Source: Laguncularia racemosa
Lineage: Eukaryota; Streptophyta; Magnoliopsida; Myrtales; Combretaceae
NCBI GenBank assembly: GCA_037954665.1
Contig: JBBMOL010000099.1
Span: 1,426,001 to 1,490,000 of the forward strand
DNA: 64,000 nt
Reading direction: 5' to 3'
Shown piece by piece: positions 49,353 through 60,713 of this stretch (the stretch's first letter is position 1; each line of letters starts with the position of its first letter). The position numbers and the translations under genes are program-made. The notes beneath the pieces are model-generated. The model worked only from the letters and a program-made list of their open reading frames with translations. It searched no databases and had not been told where the DNA came from.

Positions 49353-49688
49353 GCAGTGGTCATGGTTGTCAAAATCACGATTTTACATAGAATCGCTAGG
49401 AGGTCCGTAGAATCGAAACGTAGAAACGGAACGTAAAAACGTAAGTTTTTACAACCTTTATAGAATAACCTTTAAATATTAAAAATTTACTTACAGTAGT
49501 CATTAAAAAATATAATGGATAATATAAATTAAAAATTTCAGCATAGAATTGGATCATAAATCACAATAAAAGTCATAATATAGATAATCAAGCATAGGTT
49601 GTATAATATAAATAATCAACCATAAAAATAATCAACCAAAAGTCTCAATAAAAGTTACGAAATCATAAATCATATTACAAAACAAGAA

Positions 49689-52255
49689 CTAAAATAAATC
49701 ATCACAATTTCCACCATCTCTCTCATCCATATCATCATCATCATTTGCATCTTCATCATCTTCTTCTTCATCAATGTCAACATCATCATGAGGTGTACTA
49801 CTACCAATGATTTCCATATCCTCTGATTCCAAAATTTTTGAAGTTCCTATTTGCATTTCAGCTTCAACATTATCAATATCATGAAGGTCCAAATCATTTG
49901 GGATTAAGGACTTACTGACAGGACCCTCCAAATTGACATAAGCACCAATTTCGTCCTCCTCCGCATCATCTTTATCTTCATCCCTTGGACTTGGAAAGAT
50001 ATGCAACACACCTTGACCTTCATTCTCATTTAGTGAGTCAAACACATTTTCTTTTTCAACTATCCATTCATCATCAGATGAGAGATCTTCAACAGTGAAA
50101 GTAGAAGTATCAGTGTCAGCAATGCATCTTTCTTTTCTATTTCTTAATTTCAAGTTATGCATTACAAAGACTAAATTATTCATCTTTTGTTGATGCAGCC
50201 TATTCCTCTTTTTGGTATGGACCTGAAAATGAAAAAGGTTATACATAACTTTATAAGATTCATAATCTTAATAAGTAATAATATATAAAATTGAATAAAA
50301 TAACTATTTGTATCGTACCATTTCAAATGCACTCCAATTCTGCTCACAACCTGAAGAACTACAAGTCAAACTTAAAACACGAATAGCAAACTTTTGTAAT
50401 TCTGGGCATTCATCTCCATATGAATCCCACCATTTAGCTGAAGCTTTTTTGTTTCTTGCTAACCTTGCAGCTTCAATGCTAAATAGTCTCTTAGCATCCT
50501 TAAATCTTTCAAGCTACATATCAATCTTACACCTTTCTATTGGATTAGAAACCATACGCTCTATGCAACCATATAATCCAATCTTAACATCGGCATCAAC
50601 TTTAAAATCATCACTATAATGATAATGGGGATTCAAATAATAAGCTGCAGCATGTAATGGTCTATGAAGTTGAAGCTCCCATCTCTTGTTAATAATCTTG
50701 AAGATAGGTTCATAACTACATTAAATAAATATGATTTCAATTTAGAAATGAAACTTTAAAATTAGCACTAAAGAAAATATATATATACAGCTAACAAGTT
50801 ACAATATTACCTTTTCTTCACATTGTTGAAGTTTGCTTTAATTTTTTGCTTAGCATGATCCATTTCTGGATAAATGAAACCCATAGCTGGTTGATCATCA
50901 GAATCCACTAATCTAAGCACTTTAATCAAGGGAAATGCAACTTTAAGGCAAACAATAACATTCTTCCAAAACCTACTATCCAAAACCACTTGTTAAATCC
51001 GCTTTCCATCACTTGTAGTCGAATACTTACATGATTTCCAATGACTAGAAGTGAACATCATCATCAATGCACTTTTCAACTCACTAAGGCAACCTAATGT
51101 CAAATACGAAGTGGCAAAACGAGTTGCACCAGGTCTAATCAAGTCCCTCCCTTTAGTGTATCTTCTCAAAATTGAGATAAGTATAGTCCTGGAATAAATA
51201 TATGTAGTAATTCGCCTTCCTTTTGCAATTATCCCTTGATGGATCTTCAAATTCTTCTCAAAGTCTTCCAAGATCAAATCGATGCAATGTGCAGCACAAG
51301 GTGTCCAATATAAGCATTTTCTCTTCTCCATCAATTTTTCTCCTCCTGCTTTATAATTTGCAGCATTATCTGTAATAATTTGTACAACATTTTCCTCTCC
51401 AACCTTCTCCACAATATCATCTAACATTGCCAAAACTTTGTTGATTGTCTTGGATACATCAAAAGCATCTATAGATGATAAGAAGACCGTTCCTTTAGGG
51501 CTATTAACCAAGAAATTGCATATGGAATGCCTCTTTCTATCAGTCCATGCATCAGACATAATAGAGCAACCTGTTTTTTTCCATTCAGCTTTGTAGTCAT
51601 TAAGTAATTCCATTGTTTGAGCCACTTCTTTCTTCAAACAAGTCACCCTTAGCTCATGATAAGAAGGAGGTTTTAAGCCTACATCCATATCGACCAACCA
51701 CTTGAAGCATCTTCACAAACTCTGGATTTTTGACACAATTAAATGGAATTGCACTAGTATAGAAAAAACGAGCAATTTGTTGGCTACATTCTTCTCTCCA
51801 ATCTTTCTTCATGAATTGGTTAATTATACCTTGCGTTGCCCGTGTTCCACTTTCACAATTTTTTTTTTTTGTTTCAGAAAGAAGTCCATGCAATTCCTTT
51901 CTTTTTTGTTTATCCCTGTTTGCTCCACCTTATCATCAGCATCATCAGAATCTTCAATGCCATGAATTTGCTTTCTCTTCATTTTTGATAATTTTGCCGC
52001 TTTTAGCAACATTGTTAACATTTCATTTTTTACATCATTCGGGACACTGGTGCATGGCTCTACATCTTTACGTATACACCCCAAGTGATTCTTGAATCTG
52101 TAAATACCTCCACTAACAACTTTATTACAATACTTACATTTAACTTTTTTCCCATTGTTGTCTACATCAATTCCATGCTCTCAACCTACATCAGATCTAC
52201 TTCCAAGTGAATTCTTTCTTTTCGAACTCTTTCTAGATGATTTGGAAGATGACAT
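49689..52255 (-). pseudogene. hAT transposase pseudogene (BED, DUF659, dimerisation)
   Basis: Starts at an ATG near 52,253 (MSSSKSSRKSSKRKNSLGSR), with an in-frame stop soon after. The BED-type finger then reads KVKCKYCNKVV and KNHLGCIRK. Next come CESGTRATQGIINQFMKKDW, SAIPFNCVKNPEFVKML, PPSYHELR, CSIMSDAWTDRK, NFLVNSPKGTVFL and WTPCAAHCIDLILEDFEK (DUF659 and the catalytic core). The C-terminal dimerisation motif CSSSGCEQNWSAFEM is near 50,325. An acidic tail follows, ending DERDGGNCDDLF at 49,689. At least three in-frame stops and frame shifts at the T run near 51,860 and near 51,690 inactivate it. Confidence 0.9.
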
Positions 52256-52799
52256 TTTAATTCAATCGATACTTAAAATCTTGTAAGAAAAAAAAAAAGA
52301 AAAAAGGAGTAAAGAGAGCTATGGTAGAAAGTAGAAACTATAAAGTACTATTACATATTTACAAATTACATATATAAAGTAAATTGCTCATGCTCATGCT
52401 CATGTAACAAGTAATTACTAATTAAAACTAGAAGAGATAGCAAGAAAAATAACCATAAAGGTTTTCTTTAAATCATCATCAAGAAAAGGAAAGCAAAACA
52501 TAAGGGGTAACAAGCTTTACATTCCATAAAGCTAGAAAAATGAGTATAAATTTATAACTAAGTAATATAATCCCATTTCCAAATTATAACAATATAACTT
52601 AGCACACCACATGCTCAACCTAAACCCTCCAAATGCAACTTGTATGAAGGATTAAGTTTCTCTGGAATTGGCTTCATTGATATTTAAGCACATAATACAT
52701 TTGGACGAGATATCAACTTGGATTGAGATCGAATAAGAAAACACGAAGAAAAATGCTTTTTGGAAGGAACAGGGGAAGAGCATGGCCGAGTAATTAAAT

Positions 52800-53062
52800 T
52801 GCATGGTCGTGTGTCAAGAAAACACGCCCACAGAAGCACACACGGTTGAACACATGGTTGAAGGCACGGTCGTGTGTTGAGCTTGGAAAATACATAGAAG
52901 CACATACGGTTGAACACATGGTTGAAGGCACGGCCGTGTGTTGAGCTTGGAAAATCTACAGAAGCACACACGGTTGAGTACACGGTTGAAGGCACGGCCG
53001 TGTGTTGAGCTTGAAAATCCATAGAAGCACATACGGTTGAGTACACTGTTAAAGGCACGGCC
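52800..53062. repeat. 64-bp minisatellite inside hAT element
   Basis: About four head-to-tail copies, period 63-64, marked by GGCACGGyCGTGTGTTGAG at 52,863, 52,927 and 52,991 with a degenerate last copy at 53,054. Each contains CAYACGGTTGAryACAyGGTTG. The palindrome CACGGCCGTG occurs in the middle copies. The repeat lies upstream of the transposase start, in the 5' part of the element. Confidence 0.9.
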
Positions 53063-53732
53063 TTGAAATCCATCAACCCATTCACAATCACAACTCACAA
53101 GCATAAAAATTCACATGATACACTACATTACAACTGTACAAGTACAAGTATTTCTAGTCAGTAGTCATACAAGTCATACCTAACATAAAACTCGCGTCTA
53201 GGAAGATGGATCTCAACTCGGTGGCTTGCTGCAAAAACGATTGCTGCTTAGCGGTGCTCACTCGTCTACAAAGGAGAAGGATCACTGGCTCGCTGCTCGG
53301 CGCTCTTTGTTCTGATAGTATCAGCTTAGCTCAGTGTGGAAGTGGAACTATGGATCTCGGCTCGCGCTCGCCTCTCTTGTTTTCACTATCTCTCTTCTCC
53401 TCTCTCCACTGAACTCTGAAGAACTTCAACGTATAGGCTACAATAGCAAGCTGAAAATTGCAAAGGACGTGCTGAGTCGCCGATTAGGCTGGGTTGGGTT
53501 GGGCTTGGATCCGATCCGAATGGCTTAAGCCTGCAATTGGAAATATTTGTGGAATCGGTTGAAATGGATAGAATCGCGATTTTGAACGATTTTACTGTTC
53601 AAAATCGCGATTTTATTACGATTTTGCTTCTCTCCGATTTTGTGTGCGAGTTAATTGGAAATATATATACAAACTCGTAAAATCGTTGAATCATACGAGT
53701 TAAAACGCGATTTTGACAACAATGGCAGTGGT

Positions 53733-54767
53733 TTTGCATGAGTAGAAATAATGGTTGTAATGATGATGGTTTAGTAACCATGATGGTGGTTCTAGCAAGG
53801 ATAGAGTACTAGTGGTGCATGGGTAAAAATAATGGTGGATATCAATGTAGTAGCAATGGTTGGTATCTATGGTGATGGTGGTGTTGCAATAGAGATGGTA
53901 GTGGTGGGAGTAGTAAGGAGGTGTTCATGGTGTAGTAATGCTGGCGGTTGTGTAGATATAGTGGCATTGATAGTGGTATGATGATGGTCATGGAGGTGAT
54001 GTTATGAGGGTAATGGCAGTGGTAGGTATTGGTACATAATGACAGGGTTTATTATGATAGTGGTTGTATAATAGAGAAAGTAGTGGTGGTAGTGTTACCT
54101 GAAGTTGTGATAGAGTTGATGATATGATGGTGATGTAAATTGAGGAGAATAAACTTCTTGGAAATTATAAAACTTATTTCTTATCCAAAGGAATAATTTC
54201 AAGTAATAGTTATTCTACATGGAGAATAATTAGCCTGTTGGAGTAGTTATTCTTCGGTCATGTTTCATGTAAACAAGGGAATTAATACTATTTTAGAATT
54301 AAATGTTCTATACCTTTGAGGTAAACGGATGTTAGAGTATTTATGGAAAGGGAAGGAAACAAAAGTTCAAAAGGCATAATAACACATTTGAGGCCTCATA
54401 CATCTTAGTCGGCGACCTTTACTTGAAAAAATAAATAAAAGTCTGTCTTAACAAGTTCTTTTGAATACTTCGCAAATGATAGAGAAAGGAATTTTGTCCT
54501 AGGTGAAATTTTGTCTGTTAATAATCTCTTGCAGTACACCAATACTAGCTGCCTACTATAATGTCACTTCGTACTAGTACCTGCTATTGTAAGTCAATCA
54601 TAACCACAATCTCGGGCATTAACAGCAACATCGTTTGAGATTAAAGACTCTTGATCATAATAAATATTAAAGTAAATTTGAAAAAAGCTTTCCCTAAGAC
54701 AAATGCACGAAGAAATTGCTTGAATACTATCAAGAAACTGAACGGTAATGATTCCTAACTTTTGCAG
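53733..54767. other. GGT/GAT-rich repetitive DNA, then intergenic
   Basis: About 53,733-54,140 is dominated by GGTnGT, GATGGTG and similar triplets on the plus strand, continuing the low-complexity DNA into which the hAT element inserted. The remainder to 54,767 has no recognisable gene; it would be an intron or spacer before the first LRR exon. Confidence 0.5.
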
Positions 54768-55307
54768 GTTATTCTCCCAACTCTGGAAAAGCTGATTTGG
54801 TCTTCCCTTGGATGTTTCACGAGCATATGGCAAGGATTTCCCCCTAACAATTCGTTTTGCAAGCTAGCGTCCATACAGACTGAAGAGTGCAACTCATAGG
54901 AGAAATTAATATCTCTTGAACATGGACGACGAGACTTGAAAGAGACGACATCTTCTGAATTGCAACGAGATAAGGAAAGCCCATGTTGGGTTTCCCATTT
55001 CTGAACAATATAAAAATTGACAAGTGTGTTGAATTAAAAAAACTTTTTCCGGATGCGATAGCTAGAACTCTTTTTGAACTTGAGAATCTACACATATCAT
55101 CTTGCAAAAAAATGGACGAAGTTGTTCTCACGCAGAAAGAAGAGATGATGATGTTTAACAAGTTATGTTCGTTGAAGCTTGAGGACCTTGACGAACTCAG
55201 AAGCTTTAGCACAGGAACTGCTGAGTACTATTTCCCATTTCTAAACGAATTGTGGATATCTAAATGTACCAATTTGAAGGCATTCATCATGATTCCTAAT
55301 TCATCCA
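54768..55307 (+). pseudogene. LRR resistance-gene relic, left part
   Basis: An acceptor-like CTAACTTTTGCAG precedes an exon reading VILPTLEKLIWSSLGCFTSI, then NSFCKLASI and, after a stop (54,897 region) and a frame shift, VGFPFLNNIKIDKCVELKKL, FELENLHISSCKKMDEVV and YYFPFLNELWISKCTNLKAF. This is the leucine-rich-repeat style (FPxLxxLxIxxCxxL) of plant CC-NBS-LRR proteins such as RPS2/RPS5 and At4g27190. The exon is interrupted at 55,308 by a gypsy element. The NB-ARC part is not in the window. The breaks mean it is not functional, although alternative splicing around the broken part cannot be excluded. Confidence 0.8.
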
Positions 55308-55774
55308 TGACGCAGCTAGTTAGCGTAGAGAAACAAGAAAATCACTCAACGAATGAATCTCACACACACACAATTGCAAAGATAGCAATTCTAGAGAGAA
55401 CTCTCTCAATTAGGGTTTCAAAAGTGTTTCAATCTGATGAGATATGAAAATAGGACATTAGATAACGTATTTGTAACCTAAACAAAGGAAACTAAAAAGA
55501 TAGGATGAAATAATTCGCATTAAAAGAAGGCTAGCAATTTAGGCCGACGGCCTAAATTGCAAACTCCACGAAAGCTGGCGGCCTTGGAACGTCATCAACG
55601 GGCGGCCGAAAATCTTCAAGGTTGGCACCAAGGCCAGCGGCGTAAACTTCAAGGCCGGCGGCCTAAGTGGAAAGGCCGGAGGCTTTCAAGCCGGCTTTGG
55701 CTCTGCTGACTCGTTGTCTCGGTTTCGTCGCATCCCGCTTGATCATGTATTCTTCCGCTATATGATCCGCATCA
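55308..55774 (-). repeat. 3' LTR of the gypsy element (467 bp)
   Basis: Begins TGACGCAGCTAGTTAGCG and ends ATGATCCGCATCA (plus strand). It is highly similar to 60,269-60,713, differing by scattered single bases and about two small indels in the GGCCGGCGGCC-rich part. The stop of pol (55,663) lies inside this LTR. Next to it at about 55,775-55,793 is the purine tract (GGTGGGAGAGAA on the minus strand), which fits its being the 3' LTR. Confidence 0.95.
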
Positions 55775-58700
55775 TTCTCTCCCACCAGAGAAGAACTCGA
55801 CCCCGAGTTCTCTTTAGGATATAACGCCTCATCGTCAGGGAAGAAAGGGAAGATATCAGCGACGTTAAAGGTCTTTGAAATGCCCATAGTGTTTGGTAAA
55901 CCAACCATATAAGCATTATCATTGATTTTCTGCACAATCTGATACGGACCATACTTTTTAAGTTGAAGCTTGCTGTACTTTCCAATAGGGAACCGCTTCT
56001 TGCGTAAGAATACCATAACTTGATCACCCACTGAAAACACTTGTCGCCTTCGATGCTTGTCAACTGCAGCTTTGTACTTAGCATTAGATTGTTCAATTTT
56101 CGCACGCACCTCAACTGTAATGTTCTGCCAACTATCCGCTAGGTTCTTGGATGCTATGTGAAACTCAATACCCCTTGGAAGCTTGATCAAATCCACAGCA
56201 TGGTTAGGAGTACCGGTATAGACGATAGAGAATGGAGACTTGCCTGTTGTCCTGTGAACGGCACTGTTATAAGCGAACTCCGCCTGAGCTAATGCCACAT
56301 CCTATTGCTTGGGCTTTTCACCACAAATACTCCTAATTAGATTGCCCAAAGTTCGATTTGTAACTTCTGTCTGACCATCCGTTTAAGGGTGAGCCGTGCT
56401 GCTATAGTTCAGTGAGGAATCAAACAGCTGCCATAAAGTTCTTCAAAAGTGACTCAGGAATTTGCTGTCTCTGTCTGAAGTAATAGATTTAGGCACCCCA
56501 TGAAGACGTACCACTTCTTTGAAGAACAACTTAGCAATGACCTGAGCATCAGCAACCTTTTGACATGGGATAAAATGGGCCATCTTGGAGAACCTATCAA
56601 CTACAACAAAAACAGAGTCAACACCCCGTTGGGTACGGGGAAATCCAAGGACAAAGTCCATGGACAAATCCTCCCATATGTTATCAGGAACAGGGAGCGG
56701 AGTGTAGAGGCCAGTGTTTTGGGCCTGGCCTTTAGACTTCTGGCATGTATAACACCGTTGCACAATCCTCCCAACATCACGCCTCAAGCGTGGCCACTAG
56801 TATCTATCACTGACTGCAGCAATAGTCTTATCCCTTCCCAGATGACCTGCTAATCCACCCCCATGCAAATCACGGATCAATTTCTCCCTCAAAGAAGACT
56901 CGGGAATACACAATTGATTTCCCCTCATTAAATACCCATCATAAATATGGAAATCACCGCTAGGCTGTTTAGTTCGACACATCTCCCAAGCATCTTTAAA
57001 ATCAGTGTCAGTCCCATACAGGTCTTTCATACATTCAAATCCCACCACTTCAGTATGAAGTGTCACCAACAAGCTGGCTCGCCTGCTCAAAGCATCTACA
57101 ACCTTATTGTATACTCCCGATTTATGTTTTAGCTTAAACAGGAATTTCTGCAAAAATTGTACCCATCTTGCATGCATATCTTTGCTAATCCTGGTCTGAT
57201 TACTCAAGTGTTTAAGGGCATCACAATCAGAATATAGCACCAATTGCGCCTAGACTCGCATAACTTCTCACTAAAGAATGCAATGGGTCTCCTTTCCTGA
57301 GATAGTACTGCCCCTATTCCAACCCCACTTGCATCACAATCGACTTCAAACAACTTATCAAAGTCAGGTAATGCAAGAACTGGTACATTACACAACTTTT
57401 CTTGCAATAACCTAAAACTACTTTCAGCTTCATCATTCCACTGGAATTTCCCTTTCTTCAGGCACTCAGTCATAGGTGCAGCAATGGTACTGAAATGCCG
57501 AATAAACCGTCTATAGAAAATTGCCAACCCCAGGAAACTCCTCAATTCACTCACTGTTTTAGGAATAGGCCATTCCCTAATAGCTCTGACCTTCTCATCA
57601 TCCACAGTAACCCCATCACCACTAATAACAAAACCCAAAAATAACAACCTCCTAGAGAGGAATATACACTTCTTCAAATTCACAAATAGCTTGTTCTCCC
57701 TCAGAACCTTCAACACCTCCCTCAAATGCTTGATGTGCTCCTCTTCAGTTTTGCTATAAATCAGGATATCATCGAAGTAAACTACTACAAACTGATCAGA
57801 AAATGGTTTAAGTACCTGATTCATTACACGGATGAAAGTGCTTGGGGCGTTGCTAAGGCCAAAAGGCATGACCATCTATTCACACAGACCCTCTTTGGTT
57901 TTAAAGGCCGTCTTCCACTCATCCACTAGTCGAATCCGAATCTGATGGTAGCCACTTCTCAAATCGATCTTGGAAAAGAACATAGCCCCACTCAAACAAT
58001 CTAACATGTCCTCCAACCTTGGTATTGGGAATTTGTAACCAATGGTAATTTTATTGATCGCCCTGCTGTCAACACACATACGCCAACTCCCATCTTTCTT
58101 TGGGGTTAACAAGGCGGGCACTGCACAAGGACTCATGCTCTCCCTGATGAACCCCTTCTGGAGTAGTTCCTACACTTTCCCCTGCAATATTTCTGTTTCT
58201 TTTGGACTCATTCTATAGTGTGGGAGATTAGGTAGACTAGCTCCTAGGATCAGATCAATGTGATGTTGGATATCCCTCATAGGAGGTAATCCATTAGGTA
58301 GCTCCTCAGATGTTATCTCCTTAAACTCCTCCAATAGTTCCTTTACCCTGTCGGCAACTCCTGAGCACTACTCTAGCCTTCCTCCACTGTCATCACCTGG
58401 CGAACAATTAGCACATGGACTGTCTGCGCCTCCTTAATTGCTTCCTCCATCTCCCTCTCAGATTGGGTGATAGTGAGAAAGGAACGCCCTTCCACTTTAG
58501 AAGCTTTAGGGTGGTGCGTCACTTTGAGAGGTAGAAGAGTGAACTTTACCCCATCCTTCTCTAGCCAGTAAACATTCTCCCTTCCTTTATGTTTGGAATC
58601 AATATCAAACTGCCAAGGCCTCCCAAACAAAAGATGGCATGCATCCGTATCCACGATGTCACAATAGACCTCATCCATATACTTCCCTATAGAAAAAGGT

Positions 58701-58900
58701 ACCCTGCATCGCTCAGTGACTTCAATCTTTTCAGCTGCTTTTATCTACCTAATAGTATATGGGTTTGGATGTTTTTCAGTCGGCAAATTCAATACCTTCA
58801 TCTTTTCTTTACCAATGATATTCTCGCAACTCCCACTATCCCCAATCAACTCAAACACCCGACCATCAACAGTACATCTAGTGCGAAACAACCGATGTCT
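55663..58900 (-). pseudogene. gypsy pol: PR-RT-RNaseH-INT (multiple stops)
   Basis: Minus strand, in order. Protease: ELIGDSGSCENIIGKEKM near 58,840. Reverse transcriptase: KKDGSWRMCVDSRAINKIT, FSKIDLRSGYHQIR, MPFGLSNAPSTFIRVM and the catalytic VVVYFDDILIY near 57,770. RNase H: LFEVDCDASGVGIGAVLSQ, then a deletion of about 25 codons before VLYSDCDALKHLSNQ near 57,240. Integrase: zinc-finger residues in LHGGGLAGHLG and RCYTCQKSKG, and the catalytic triad in SMDFVLGFPR, SITSDRDSKF and DGQTEV. Near 55,900 is KLQLKKYGPYQIV. The frame is interrupted by at least seven stops, mostly TGG or CAR codons turned into stops. Confidence 0.93.
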
Positions 58901-60234
58901 CTAGGTCTTCTCATCAGACTTTGGTGCTAACATCAATTTTCTGATGACGTATGCCTCCTCATCATCCCCATAGCCATCATCACCATAATACTCATCTCCT
59001 CCATCCAATTCACAATACACCTCATCATCCTCCCCTCTGTCAATAACATTGACTGGTCTCCTATTGGGGCACTCATTGGACCGATGGCCCGGTTGATTGC
59101 ACCTATAGCACTTTCCCATAACTGGTTTAGCATAGGGGTTGTTCTGTTTAGGTGCCTCCTTAGTCTCCATTGGCTTCCTGCTCACCACTCTATCATCTCT
59201 CTTATCATTAACCCCACTTTGCACTTCCTGGATAGCCTTCCCCTTGTTTGTACCTGTTGTATTGAATCCATCATTCCTAAACCTTCTGTTACTCCCATCA
59301 AACCTGTTGATCTTCTCTTGCAACATCATCTCTGCCCGAAGAGCCATGTTTTTCGCTTCATTGACATTGTGCAAAACATGAACTCCTATCTTCTCCCTAA
59401 TTTGCAACTTCAGCCCATCTAGATATCTAGCCACCTGCTGCCTTTTGCTCTCCCTTAGATCATTCCTCTCAGCCAATCTCATGAATTTCGCCGTATACTC
59501 ATACACCGTTCTCTGACCCTGTCTACACTTCTGATATTGCTAAAATAATATTTGTTCGTAGTCAGGAGGTAAGAAATCCCTTCGAATCAATTGTTTCATC
59601 CTATACCACGTCTGCACTAGTTGCCTGCCCTCTCTATATCGCCTGTTCTGCAATCTCTCCCACCATGCCGAAGCCCCTCCTTTCAATCTACAAGCCACTA
59701 ACTTCACCCTACGATCCTCCGGCACTTCCATATAATCAAAGAAATGGTCTACCTCCGCTAACCAATCTAATAAATTTCAATGTTCAAATTACCAGTAAAA
59801 GAGGGTATATCTACCTTTAATTTGAAGTTGCTGGTGTCCCCTTGATCATACCCATGGTGATTCCTGCGATATCCACCACCACCATATCCTCTCCACTGTA
59901 GTTGTTGATTCCCGATCAGCCAATCATCCTCCTTATCAGAATCCACATCACATGCTTGGATTCTTTGATTCGCAGCGACAGATCTGTTGACGGGAAAGCC
60001 AAGAGCAGGATTTGCCCTGGGTCGTACTCCACTAGCATCTCTATCTCTGTTCGTATTGGTTCCCATCGCGTCGAAACGCTCAACCAGATCATCAAAGCGC
60101 TGTTCGAAACGCCGGAGTTTCTGATCCATGGTGTCCAACAGTGCCCTTTGAGCCTGCACTTCGGTTCGCAGAGCTTCCATATCCCGAGCAACGTCCGGAA
60201 CATGACCGCTTCCTGAACTACCGTCACCTGACAT
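58901..60234 (-). pseudogene. gypsy gag with CCHC knuckle (broken)
   Basis: Begins MSGDGSSGSGHVPDVARDME at 60,234. After a one-base shift near 59,790 it continues with DHFFDYMEVPEDRRVKLVA, CRLKGGASAWWERLQ and RMKQLIRRDFLPPDYEQ (Gag core). A stop (probably from a Gln codon) follows at 59,540, then YEYTAKFMRLAERNDLRES and the zinc knuckle CYRCNQPGHRSNEC at about 59,070-59,115. The frame ends in an acidic segment at 58,901. It would form the particle protein of the retrotransposon if intact. Confidence 0.9.
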
Positions 60235-60248
60235 CTCCACAGGAAATT

Positions 60249-60268
60249 TTCCTTGCTCTGATATCAAC
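60249..60268 (-). other. gypsy primer-binding site
   Basis: Directly inside the 5' LTR (60,269), the minus strand reads TTGATATCAGAGCAAGG, which resembles TGGTATCAGAGC, the plant initiator-tRNA-Met primer site. This fixes the minus orientation of the element. Confidence 0.75.
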
Positions 60269-60713
60269 TGACGCAGCGAGTTAGCGTAGAGAAACAAGAG
60301 AATCACTCAACGAATGAATCTCACACACACACAATTGCAAAGATAGCAATTCTAGAGAGAACTCTCTCAGTTAGGGTTTCAAAAGTGTTTCAATCTGATG
60401 AGATATGAAAATAGGACATTAGATAACGTATTTGTAACCTAAACAAAGGAAACTAAAAAGATAGGACGAAATAATTCGCATTAAAAGAAGGCTGGCAATT
60501 TAGGTCGGCCTAAGGCTGGCGGCCTAAATTGCAAACTCCACGAAAGCTGGTAGCCTTGGAACGTCATCAACGGGCGGCCGAAAATCTTCAAGGCCGGCGG
60601 CCTAAGTGGAAAGGCCGGAGGCTTTCAAGCTGGCCTTGGCTCTGCTGACTCGTCGTCCCGGTTTCGTCGCATCCCGCTTGATCATGTATTCTTCCGCTAT
60701 ATGATCCGCATCA
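60269..60713 (-). repeat. 5' LTR of the gypsy element (445 bp)
   Basis: Begins TGACGCAGCGAGTTAGCG and ends ATGATCCGCATCA on the plus strand, matching the LTR at 55,308-55,774. It lacks about 22 bases of the GC-rich GGCCGGCGGCC region present in the other copy. It is followed by the target duplication ATCCA and then by the resumed LRR exon. Confidence 0.95.

Larger units (their letters stand above)
49353..53732 (-). mobile_element. hAT transposon with 8-bp target duplication
   Basis: The element spans 49,361-53,724 (4,364 bp) and is bounded by perfect 8-bp direct repeats GCAGTGGT (49,353-49,360 and 53,725-53,732). The ends are CATGGTTGTCAAAATCACG and, inverted, CATTGTTGTCAAAATCGCG. An 8-bp duplication, short inverted repeats and an internal BED/DUF659 transposase define a hAT-superfamily element. 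It was inserted into GGT/GAT-rich repetitive DNA: the flanks on both sides share a unit with ACCATGATGnTGGTnCTAG. Transcription of the transposase is on the minus strand. The open frame is broken, so it is non-autonomous now. Confidence 0.93.
55308..60713 (-). mobile_element. Ty3/gypsy LTR retrotransposon
   Basis: A structurally complete 5,406-bp element on the minus strand with 5-bp target duplications ATCCA (55,303-55,307 and 60,714-60,718), two LTRs, a primer-binding site, a purine tract, gag and pol. Domain order PR-RT-RH-INT is that of Ty3/gypsy. The short LTRs and total length, plus the C-terminal KLQLKKYGPYQIVQKINDNA and FNVADIFPF, suggest a chromovirus-like lineage (CRM/Reina range), but no chromodomain was seen. 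It splits an exon of an LRR gene. Many stop codons and an RNase H deletion make it unable to move by itself. Confidence 0.95.

Noticed and set aside
52684..53104. Cys-rich repetitive minus-strand ORFs
   Set aside because: They arise from the 64-bp minisatellite, read in two frames; not a real protein repeat family.
53206..53528. Two short plus-strand ORFs
   Set aside because: They lie in the 5' part of the hAT element, opposite its transposase, and have no domain.
54594..55212. Minus-strand ORFs opposite the LRR relic
   Set aside because: The plus strand shows LRR motifs in this region; the reverse frames show none.
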